From assembly GCA_903845195.1 (NCBI GenBank), contig CAIMWO010000095.1, positions 1-40,220 on the forward strand: 40,220 nucleotides of DNA, given 5' to 3'. A model generated the notes under the pieces. The model had not been told where the DNA came from. It saw only the letters and a list, made by a program, of their open reading frames with translations, and ran no database searches. Made by a program: the position numbers and the translations under genes. Source of the DNA: an uncultured Phycisphaerales bacterium. GTDB lineage: Bacteria; Planctomycetota; Phycisphaerae; WQYP01. Shown here piece after piece: positions 10,037 through 18,100 of the stretch (positions are counted from its first letter, which is position 1; each line of letters starts with the position of its first letter).

Positions 10037-11578
10037 ATGGGCAAACGCGGAACAAATCAAAATAGATTATGGCTTACGGCAGCCGGCGGCATCGGCGCCA
10101 TGCTGCTGGGAATCGCTGGTTGCGCGGTAGGGCCGAATTTTCATGCGCCCGTGACCACCATGCCCGCGGCCTGGGAGGGGCCGGCCACCGCTCCGGCCAG
10201 CCAACCGGCGACGCAGCCCGCGGTCGATCTGGCCCAGTGGTGGAAATCGTTCCAAGATCCGACACTCAATGCCCTGGTGGAACGGGCGATCGCTTCGAAT
10301 CTCGATATCAAACAGGCCGAATTGCGGATTCGGCAGGCTGCGGGATCGCGCGGCGTGGTGGCTTCGGCGTTCTGGCCGACGGTCGACGTGAACGCCAGTG
10401 GCCAGCGCAGCCGCACGCCCGCCGGAGGATCCAAAGGCATTACGCAAAACTCGTTTCGAGCCGGACTCGATGCCGTATGGGAACTGGATATTTTCGGCGG
10501 TGTGCGGCGGAATATCGAAGCCTCCGAGGCGGACCTGCAGGCCGCCGTCGAGGATCGCCGCGACGTCCTCGTCACGCTGGTTTCCGAAGTCGCTCTCAAC
10601 TACACGCAGCTTCGCGGATTCCAGCAACAGATCGTGATTGCCAAACGAAATCTCGATGCCCAGAAAGACACCGCGCAGTTGACACGCAAAAAATTCGGGG
10701 CCGGCCTGGTCGGATCGCTGGATGTGGCCAATGCCGACGCCCAGGTGGCAACGACTGAAGCCACCATTCCCACATTGGAAGCCGGCGCGCGGCAAACTAT
10801 CTATAACATCAGCGTGCTTCTGGGACGTCCGCCCGCCGAACTCGTCAAGGAACTCTCCCCTGATGGCCCCATACCGCCTTCGTCGCCTGATGTGCCGGTG
10901 GGATTGCCCTCCGAACTACTGCGGCGCCGTCCCGACATTCGGAAAGCTGAAGCACAGATTCACGGTGCCACAGCGCGGATCGGCGTGGCCACGGCGGATC
11001 TCTTTCCGAAATTCACGCTGACCGGCTCGCTCGGATTTGAGGCAGACAAGTTGGCCCAAATGGGGAATCTGAACAATCGCTTCTGGTCGTTTGGTCCGGC
11101 GATGAGTTGGCCGCTGTTTGATGCGGGAAGGATTTCGTCGAACATCGAAGTGCAGAAGGCCCTGACGGAGCAATCCGTCCTGACCTATCAGCAAACGGTT
11201 CTGACGGCGCTGCAGGAAGTGGAATCGGCGATGATTTCCTATGACAGGGAACGCGTGCGGAATGCCTCGCTCATCGTGGCGCAGGAGGCCGATCGCCGGG
11301 CCGTCGATCTGGCGACGCGGCTCTACAAACAGGGACAAACCGATTTTCTCAATGTGCTTGACGCACAGCGCTCGCTGTTTGCCACCGATGCCGCATTGAT
11401 CCAGAGCACCCAGACCCTGAATACGGATCTGATCGCCCTGTACAAAGCGCTCGGCGGCGGCTGGGAAAGCCAGGAGCAACCCGCCACCGCGCCGGCGATG
11501 ACTCCCGCTACGCTCCCCTCGACGCTGCCGGCAACGCAACCGACGACTGCACCGGCGACCGAACCGGCAAAACCTTGA
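10037..11578 (+). CDS. Outer-membrane efflux lipoprotein, TolC/OprM/NodT family
   Basis: A 513-residue outer-membrane channel. Basic residues and a hydrophobic stretch end in the lipobox LGIAGC, so it is a predicted lipoprotein acylated at that cysteine. The mature part begins with the family's usual VGPNFHAP. Two repeated OEP modules follow, with the typical sequences WWKSFQDPTLNALVERAIASN and PSELLRRRPDIRKAEAQIHGA. The C-terminal tail is a low-complexity Ala/Pro/Thr run. The start at ATG 10037 has AAAGGAC upstream. It is the last gene of the marR efflux operon and completes a full inner-to-outer membrane pump. Confidence 0.9.
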   Translation: MGKRGTNQNRLWLTAAGGIGAMLLGIAGCAVGPNFHAPVTTMPAAWEGPATAPASQPATQPAVDLAQWWKSFQDPTLNALVERAIASNLDIKQAELRIRQAAGSRGVVASAFWPTVDVNASGQRSRTPAGGSKGITQNSFRAGLDAVWELDIFGGVRRNIEASEADLQAAVEDRRDVLVTLVSEVALNYTQLRGFQQQIVIAKRNLDAQKDTAQLTRKKFGAGLVGSLDVANADAQVATTEATIPTLEAGARQTIYNISVLLGRPPAELVKELSPDGPIPPSSPDVPVGLPSELLRRRPDIRKAEAQIHGATARIGVATADLFPKFTLTGSLGFEADKLAQMGNLNNRFWSFGPAMSWPLFDAGRISSNIEVQKALTEQSVLTYQQTVLTALQEVESAMISYDRERVRNASLIVAQEADRRAVDLATRLYKQGQTDFLNVLDAQRSLFATDAALIQSTQTLNTDLIALYKALGGGWESQEQPATAPAMTPATLPSTLPATQPTTAPATEPAKP

Positions 11579-11596
11579 TTCGCTATTGACACGCAA

Positions 11597-11635
11597 TCCG
11601 CAGGATGCGGAAATGGGACTCCGCTCGTTTTTTTT
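11597..11635 (+). terminator. Possible intrinsic terminator with a competing hairpin
   Basis: GCGGA (11607-11611) can pair with TCCGC (11620-11624), and a run of eight T follows at 11628-11635. The same GCGGA can instead pair with TCCGCA at 11597-11602 across a three-base loop, which would dissolve the terminator stem. It lies between the efflux channel and the sensor kinase. The terminator stem is only five base pairs, so its strength is uncertain. Confidence 0.45.
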
Positions 11636-11659
11636 CTTTCGCCGGAAGCGTCTTTCCCT

Positions 11660-12757
11660 ATGAAGAAAATTCTTCAATATCTTGGCGAAAGACCGCAATG
11701 GATGATCATCGCCGTCGCCGCCCTCCTGCTCCTGGGCATCGACTGTGTGGATTTCATCACCGGGCCGAGGGTGAGCGTTTTCCTACTTTATCTGGCCCCG
11801 GTGACGCTGGTCACCTGGTTCTGTGGAAAGCGTGCCGGTTACTGGAGCGCCTTGCCTTGCGCAATCTCGAGGCTTTTGGTTCTGATCTATGCGGATGTGT
11901 CTGAACCCGGCAGTATTGTGCCTTACTGGAATTCATTCATGGCCTATGCCACGTTGTTGGTCGTGGCACGCCTCGTCCACGCCCGGAAAGAGCTCGGGAT
12001 GCGGATAGAAAACCTCGTCAATGAGCGTACCGTGTCCCTGCAGGCGGAGTTGCTCCAGCGCCAGCGCGCCGAGGAGGCGATTCACAATCTGGCGTCGCAG
12101 CTTTCAGTGGCTGAGGATGCCGAGCGCCGCAAACTGGCCCATGACATCCACGACACCCTTGGGCAGACTTTGACGGTGATCAAGATGAACCTTGAGGCCG
12201 TTGCCGAAGCCGGCCACGATCAGAGCCAGGTCAAACGAATCCGCGATTCGCTCGGGCTGGTGGAAAATCTGATTCAGCAAACGCGGACGCTGACCTTCGA
12301 ACTCTATCCTGCGATGCTCGATCATCTTGGATTGGTGCCGACAATTCGCCGCTACTCCGAGCAATTTCAAACGCAGACCGGCGTTCAGCTCACGGTTTCA
12401 GAGCTGGGTGAACCACGCACGCTGTCGAACCAGGCGGCGAACTACCTGTTCCGTTCGATCAAGGAACTCATCAATAATGCCACAAAGCATGGCAAAGCAC
12501 AGGAAGTCTTGATCACGGTACATTGGCGACCGGATGCGTTTTCCATTGTGGTCGATGATGACGGTTGCGGGTTTGATCCCGTCGCGGCGCTTTCGCCGAA
12601 GGCTCATCCAGGACTGGGATTGGCCGGCATTCAGGAGCGTCTGCGTTCGTTGGGCGGAGAATTATGCGTAGAGTCTGCACCGGGCGAGGGAGCACGTATC
12701 ATTCTGGAGCTGAAATTGGACAGAAATCATGCACAGGAGCGCATGGAAATAACATGA
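11660..12757 (+). CDS. Sensor histidine kinase, NarL/DegS type (HisKA_3 + HATPase_c)
   Basis: A 365-residue membrane kinase. Residues 13-110 contain four likely membrane helices (for example WMIIAVAALLLLGIDCVDFI and VSVFLLYLAPVTLVTWF) with almost no periplasmic loop, so it probably senses something in or at the membrane. A coiled linker (about residues 110-150) leads to the dimerisation box ERRKLAHDIHDTLGQ, with His164 as the likely phosphoacceptor. The ATP-binding domain shows ELINNATKHGKA (N box), DDDGCGFD (G1) and GLGLAGIQERL (G2). Its stop overlaps the response-regulator start (ATGA). Confidence 0.9.
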   Translation: MKKILQYLGERPQWMIIAVAALLLLGIDCVDFITGPRVSVFLLYLAPVTLVTWFCGKRAGYWSALPCAISRLLVLIYADVSEPGSIVPYWNSFMAYATLLVVARLVHARKELGMRIENLVNERTVSLQAELLQRQRAEEAIHNLASQLSVAEDAERRKLAHDIHDTLGQTLTVIKMNLEAVAEAGHDQSQVKRIRDSLGLVENLIQQTRTLTFELYPAMLDHLGLVPTIRRYSEQFQTQTGVQLTVSELGEPRTLSNQAANYLFRSIKELINNATKHGKAQEVLITVHWRPDAFSIVVDDDGCGFDPVAALSPKAHPGLGLAGIQERLRSLGGELCVESAPGEGARIILELKLDRNHAQERMEIT

Positions 12758-13401
12758 AAACAGTACTCTTGGCAGAAGATCACACGCTCGTGCGCACCGG
12801 CATACGTACGATGCTGGAGACCGCCGCTCGACTGCGCGTGGTCGGCGAGGCGAACGACGGCCGCCAAGCCGTCCAACTTTTCAACGAACTTCATCCCGAT
12901 CTGGCCATTCTCGATGTGACCATGCCGTCGCTGAATGGAATCGAAGCGGCGCGACAGATCGTCGCCGAGCATTCCGGCGCACGCATCATCATGCTGTCGA
13001 TGCACAATGATGCCCAATACGTTTTGGAGTCCTTGCGCGCGGGGGCAGCAGGCTATGTGCGAAAAGATGCGGCTTTCACGGAGCTTCTGGCGGCCATTGA
13101 GACCGTTCTGGACGGCCGCACATACCTGAGCCCACCGTTGGCGGAACTGGTTGCCAATAGTTACATCCGCATGGCACGCGGTGAGAGTGCCACCAACGAA
13201 TTGGCGAAACTATCCGGTCGCGAACGCGAAATTTTGCAGCTCATCAGTGAGGGACACTCGAGCGCCAAGATCGCCGAAATGCTATTTATCAGTATCAGAA
13301 CAGTAGATACGCACCGGCAGCACATCATGGCCAAGCTGGGCGTTCACAACGTCGCGGGGCTGACGAAACTGGCGATTCGCCACGGACTTTGCGAACCATA
13401 G
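12754..13401 (+). CDS. Response regulator, NarL/LuxR family
   Basis: A 215-residue partner of the preceding kinase. The receiver domain has acidic residues Glu8/Asp9 (LLAEDH), the phosphoacceptor Asp54 in LAILDVTMPSLNG and the conserved lysine in VRKDAAF. The C-terminal LuxR helix-turn-helix reads LSGREREILQLISEG then ISIRTVDTHRQHIMAKLGV. The start at 12754 is set by the four-base overlap with the kinase stop; the frame is open further upstream but lies inside the kinase gene. Targets unknown. Confidence 0.92.
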   Translation: MKTVLLAEDHTLVRTGIRTMLETAARLRVVGEANDGRQAVQLFNELHPDLAILDVTMPSLNGIEAARQIVAEHSGARIIMLSMHNDAQYVLESLRAGAAGYVRKDAAFTELLAAIETVLDGRTYLSPPLAELVANSYIRMARGESATNELAKLSGREREILQLISEGHSSAKIAEMLFISIRTVDTHRQHIMAKLGVHNVAGLTKLAIRHGLCEP

Positions 13402-13711
13402 AGCGTAAATACGTATTAATGCTGATTCATAAATAAGTATTGCTAGTTAGCTAATGCGCGCATTCTAACTCATGCAGTTCTTATGCTTTATTGTAACAAT
13501 TTGTTTTGTGGTTCCTTACTGTGGCGGTGAGGCACTGCAGCCTGCGGCTGGTTGTTAAGGCCGTGCGGCGCTGATCCCCGGCAGGTCAAGCAACATGCGA
13601 TGCTTGGGAATCAGCAATGACTTTGCTGTTGGTGGTGGATGTCCCGCGCAGAGGCGCAACGGCTTTTGCATCGTGGAATTTTTCTCCGTGGACATCTGAA
13701 AGCGGTGCTCG
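13402..13711. other. Intergenic region with an imperfect dyad
   Basis: An AT-rich 310-bp gap. Just after the regulator stop lies the 10-bp palindrome AATACGTATT (13408-13417). At 13446-13469 GTTAG and CTAAC flank the 12-bp palindrome AATGCGCGCATT, with a two-base bulge on the left. No T-run follows, so it is not an obvious intrinsic terminator. No gene seen. Confidence 0.45.
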
Positions 13712-14641
13712 ATGGTACACGTCGTTGAAATGCCGGACGTATGGGCGTTTGAACACATCATGGGGGATCTGCTTCTCCAGCGGGAAGCGGAAAATCAGTT
13801 TCTTCTGGCGGAATTGCTTGGTCAACTCCAGACGCCGCGAAACGTGGTGATCTTCGGACGTCAGCCGAAATTCTTTGTCATCAAAGTCGATGATCAGATC
13901 TCCGCAGGCGCCATACTCACGCGCGAGGGAATCCTCATGCTGAGTTGGTGCGCCCAGGGCGGACTGATGCAATTGGCCCAACATCTTTCAAAGATCGGCA
14001 CGGAGATCTCCATGATCTTCGGCGCTGCCGTGACCAGTGCGCTGTTTACAAGGATATGGAGAGAGATCAGTGGGCAGCATTGCCAGCCCAATCGCGGCGA
14101 ACGGGTGTATCAGATCAACGAAGTCGTTCGGCCGCGCGGGGTAGCGGGCCGCTTGTCTCTCGCCACCCGCGCCGATGCTCAGACGCTCATCCGCTGGATC
14201 GACCAGTTCTGCATCGAAGCCCATTTTGAGAATTCGCGGCCGGCACATGCTCTGTTCGAGGAACTCCTGGCGAGCCGCAGCCTGTTTGTCTGGCGGGACG
14301 AAAACAACCTGGCCTGTTCGATGGCCGCAGCCGTCAGCCCTACTCCTCACGGCACATGCATCAACCTCGTCTATACGCCACAGGAGCATCGTCGGCGCGG
14401 CTACGCATCGGCCTGCGTTGCGGCACTGGCGGATATTCTATTGTCCGAGGGGCGTCACCATTGCTTCATTCTGGTCGATCCTGAGGATATTGCTCTGCAG
14501 GCCTTGTATGAAAAAATTGGGGCGAGGTTTGTCGTTCAGACATTACGTTGCTCCCGTGTGCAACCGGCCGGTGTGGAACCACCGAACGATGCAGCTTTGC
14601 GCGAGATAGTAATACAGCCTCGCGACACTTGCGCGGCGTAG
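13712..14641 (+). CDS. GNAT-family N-acetyltransferase-like protein
   Basis: A 309-residue protein whose C-terminal half carries a GCN5-type acetyl-CoA binding fold: a beta-strand INLVYTPQEH, the pyrophosphate-binding loop RRRGYASACVAALADIL (Q/R-x-x-G-x-A/G pattern) and the late strand-helix ALYEKIGARFV. The N-terminal 140 residues are less conserved and may be a second, degenerate GNAT-like or substrate-binding half. Substrate cannot be predicted. The start is weakly supported: no good ribosome site precedes 13712, and ATG 13730 is an alternative. No partner genes are adjacent. Confidence 0.7.
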   Translation: MVHVVEMPDVWAFEHIMGDLLLQREAENQFLLAELLGQLQTPRNVVIFGRQPKFFVIKVDDQISAGAILTREGILMLSWCAQGGLMQLAQHLSKIGTEISMIFGAAVTSALFTRIWREISGQHCQPNRGERVYQINEVVRPRGVAGRLSLATRADAQTLIRWIDQFCIEAHFENSRPAHALFEELLASRSLFVWRDENNLACSMAAAVSPTPHGTCINLVYTPQEHRRRGYASACVAALADILLSEGRHHCFILVDPEDIALQALYEKIGARFVVQTLRCSRVQPAGVEPPNDAALREIVIQPRDTCAA

Positions 14642-15114
14642 ATTGCCAGCGGTTTTGTGTGGGGGAGAAAACAGACCGGAGTGGGATGAGAGTCAGCGGA
14701 TGGCCGGCGGCGATCCACTGATGAGATTGGAATAAGAAGACTTGCAAAACGAACTGCGAATCGCGGTCGAAATGCAGGTGGTGGTTACCACGCCGCTGCG
14801 TAATGTCAGACAAGCACAACCGCGTGTTCATCGCAAAGATGATGATCGCATCACCATTTCACGTCCTATATTTTTGTCTTGGCGCGACTGCGACCTACCT
14901 GTTACTTTAGTGGCGGCCTGGTCGGAAAAGAAAACTCACTTCTGCTTCTGCTCGACGGCAGGAACCAGCTTCGCTTGGGCAATACGTTAAACGTACTTTG
15001 CCTGAGCGACAGTGGCATCGGTTCCAACGTCGTCCCATCCATCCGATCCCAGCTTCATTCAGTAGGTGACAGGTTGGCACAGGCCCGATGCGGCCGCTGT
15101 GGAAGGAGTCTCGC
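14642..15114. other. Intergenic region before the giant surface protein gene
   Basis: About 470 bp without a convincing gene. Short open frames exist but show no domain or ribosome site. The region should hold the promoter of the giant gene; I could not fix a confident -35/-10 pair or a sigma54 site. Confidence 0.35.
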
Positions 15115-18100
15115 GTGGTGAAGACCAGTCGATTGAACAATTGCGGCCGTGCCAAGCGATATGTTCCGCGCCTTCCGGCGCTGCTTGAGTCTCTGGAGTC
15201 GCGGTTGCTTCTCTCGACGACGGATCCGGTGATCTTCAATATCACTGGTGCGGTGACGCCGGGGCAGATACTGGGCATCGAAGGGGGCAACTTCGGCAGC
15301 AACGCGCAAGTGTGGATCGACCGGATTACCGACTCCAGCGACACGCCCAATCCGGAAATGCAACTCTCCACGGTGTTGACCCATTCGGTAAGTTACGTGG
15401 CCGCTGAGGTGCCCCTCACCTTACAGGAAGGCCTGTACGCGGTATTCGTGAAGAACACTGATACGAACGTGGTCAGTGCATACACGCTGACGAATCAGGC
15501 CGCGGCGTGGCAGTATCTGGATCTTGCCGGCGCGCAGATCGATCCCGGACGAAGCTTCCGAATTTACGGTCAAAATCTGGACTTTGCCGCCACTACCAGC
15601 ACCGTACAGTTCCGGAGTGTCAGCGACGGCACGCTGTTGAACGCCACGGTGACGCAGGGATCAGACCCGTTCATCCTTCAAGTGACGGCGCCGTTGAATC
15701 TCGTCACGGGAGTGACTTACGACGTTCTTGTGAACAACGGCTACGGTGGCAGCTATGGGCAGACGGTGGGGCCGCAACTCAAGGCGCGTGCCGGCGGAGG
15801 AGTCGACCACTGGAACATCGGTACGCCCTGGGCACAGGCCGATTTTGGTTTCTACAATAATGTCTACGACATCAAGAATGATCCGCGGCTAACGCTGCAT
15901 GCTGTGGGCGATGGCGTGGCGGATGACCACCTTGCGATTCAGCAGGCGATCAATGCGGCCAATGCCGCAGGCGGGGGCGTGGTCTACTTCGCGCCGGGGA
16001 CCTACAACCTCAACGGGGTGGGGATCTCAATGAAGAGCAACGTAGTACTCGAGGGTGCCGGGCGCGATGTTTCGAAGATTTACGACAATCTCGGCGGGCA
16101 GGCCTCGATGTTTTCCGGCGCCGTCAACGCGGTCGGTTTGAGCAAGCTGACTCTGGAGAGCGGCCCCACCGGTTTCTGGAGCACGTGGAAAGTTGGCGGG
16201 ACGGCGAACTATTCTCATTTCATCATCGATTCCCGCATGATCCAACCCACCAAGGAGGACATTGTCTACGGTGCCAGCGGCATGATGATCCGCGGCAACG
16301 AGATCATCCAGACGACGCTTACGGGCAAGTGCGTCATGGATCTGACCAGCCGCTGGGATGTGATCATCAAAGACAACTACATTCAGTGGTCGGATGGCCG
16401 GCTGGATCTCCTCAGCATGAATCGCCTGCAAATTGAAGGCAACACCTTCAGTCGATCCATTTACACCGACGCAACGAATCTCGGCTATGGCGGGCCGTCG
16501 ATGGGTGGAACCAACAACGTGGCCATTCTCAATAATGTGTTCAACAAGGTCGCGTCCGAACCCGACACCCGGATCCCCAAGAACAACGACGGCGAAACGC
16601 TCATGAACGAGGACATCGAATACAAGGCTCTCGGCTACGCCACCGATTCCACCGATACGACGCTGATCGACTCGACGAAGATTTGGACGGTCAACACCAT
16701 GGCCAACTGGCAGGTGACGATCATACAGGGAACGGGGATTGGGCAGACGCGCAATATCGCGTCGAACAGCGCGACGGCGCTGACGTTGTCTGCGGCGTGG
16801 GACATCAACCCGGATGCGACCAGTGCGTACGCGGTGACCAAGTTCAATCACACGTATCTGGTGAAAGGAAACACGCTGCAGGAAGTGCCGCGCGGCATCT
16901 GGGTGCTCTACGGTTGCTCGATGTACGACGCGAACATTATTGATAATACGCTGATCGATACCAACGGTATTTATCTGCGCGGCGATACTCGGCCGAGCAG
17001 CGGTCCGAATCGTTTCAACGTACAGAAGAACGTGCGCATCGAAGGCAATACGGTCACGGACACCAAGGGGTGGTACCCCGCGCAGATTGTGATTTCCCAA
17101 ACCGCCGTTGACGGAACTCAGCTATATGGCGATGCGTTTTACAACGTGGTGGTTCGCAGCAATACGATCAATGGTGGCACGTTCGTGGGCACCGATGACG
17201 GATCCGGTATGGGTGAGGGCTACTACGTTCTCCAGAGCGGTATATCCGACAACGATACGGCCGGCGTGATGGGCGTCATTTTTGACGGCAATACGGCGAA
17301 CAATCTGAGTGTGGCGTACCACGTCAATTCTGGTTCGTACCAGACGGTGATCTGGAATGGCGTGAATAACAGTGTGGGAGCTGTAGTCTCCGATGGCACG
17401 ATGTCCGGCGATACGCACGCCTCGGTCGATACGGTCGTCGGCTGGACTTCCCTGTCAGCGGCGCCGCCCTATGTCTGGGTTCAGGCGACCGATGCATCTG
17501 CGGCGGAGACCGGCCCGGATTCCGCGAATTTCCGGATCCATCGCAGCGGCACCACGGGCGATCTGGTCGTCAATTACGTAACGTCCGGCGCCGCGACAGC
17601 TGCGGACATTACTCAGGTACTCACCGGCAGCGTGACGATTTTAGATGGGCAGCAGTATGTGGATCTACCCATCACGCCCATCGATGATTTGGTCTATTAC
17701 GAGGGCGTCGAGAATCTCACCATCACGCTCGCGCCCAGCGCCACCTACCGCATTGGCAATCCCGCCGCCACCGTCACCATCGCGGACAATGATGTGACGT
17801 ACAACGTTGCGGAAGCGGGCTTCAGCGGTTCCGGATCGGGCTCAGGCGCGGGCAGCATCATGGACTTCGGCGGCACGGCCACGCTCAAGCAGGGCAGCAC
17901 CGGCAACACAGCCTTCATCGGCACATCCCCCGATATGAATGGCAGTTTCCTCCACCTGGAAACCACCGCCACCGGCACCAGTGGCGGCGTGACCATCACG
18001 CCCACGGACGCCACGACCTCCTGGGCGTCCATCGCCACCAAGCCCGGCTCCCAATGGCTGCTCAACGGCGCGTTCGATTTCTTCTATCGCGCCGACGGCA

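Noticed and set aside
14667..14695. Partial resemblance to the tRNA-Cys 3' end (ACCGGAGTGGGAT)
   Set aside because: Only about a dozen bases match and neither T loop nor anticodon arm follows, so it is not an att site or tRNA remnant on this evidence.
16027..17100. A 357-codon minus-strand frame inside the giant gene
   Set aside because: It is antisense to the beta-helix domain, with Arg/His-rich shadow composition and no recognisable domain.
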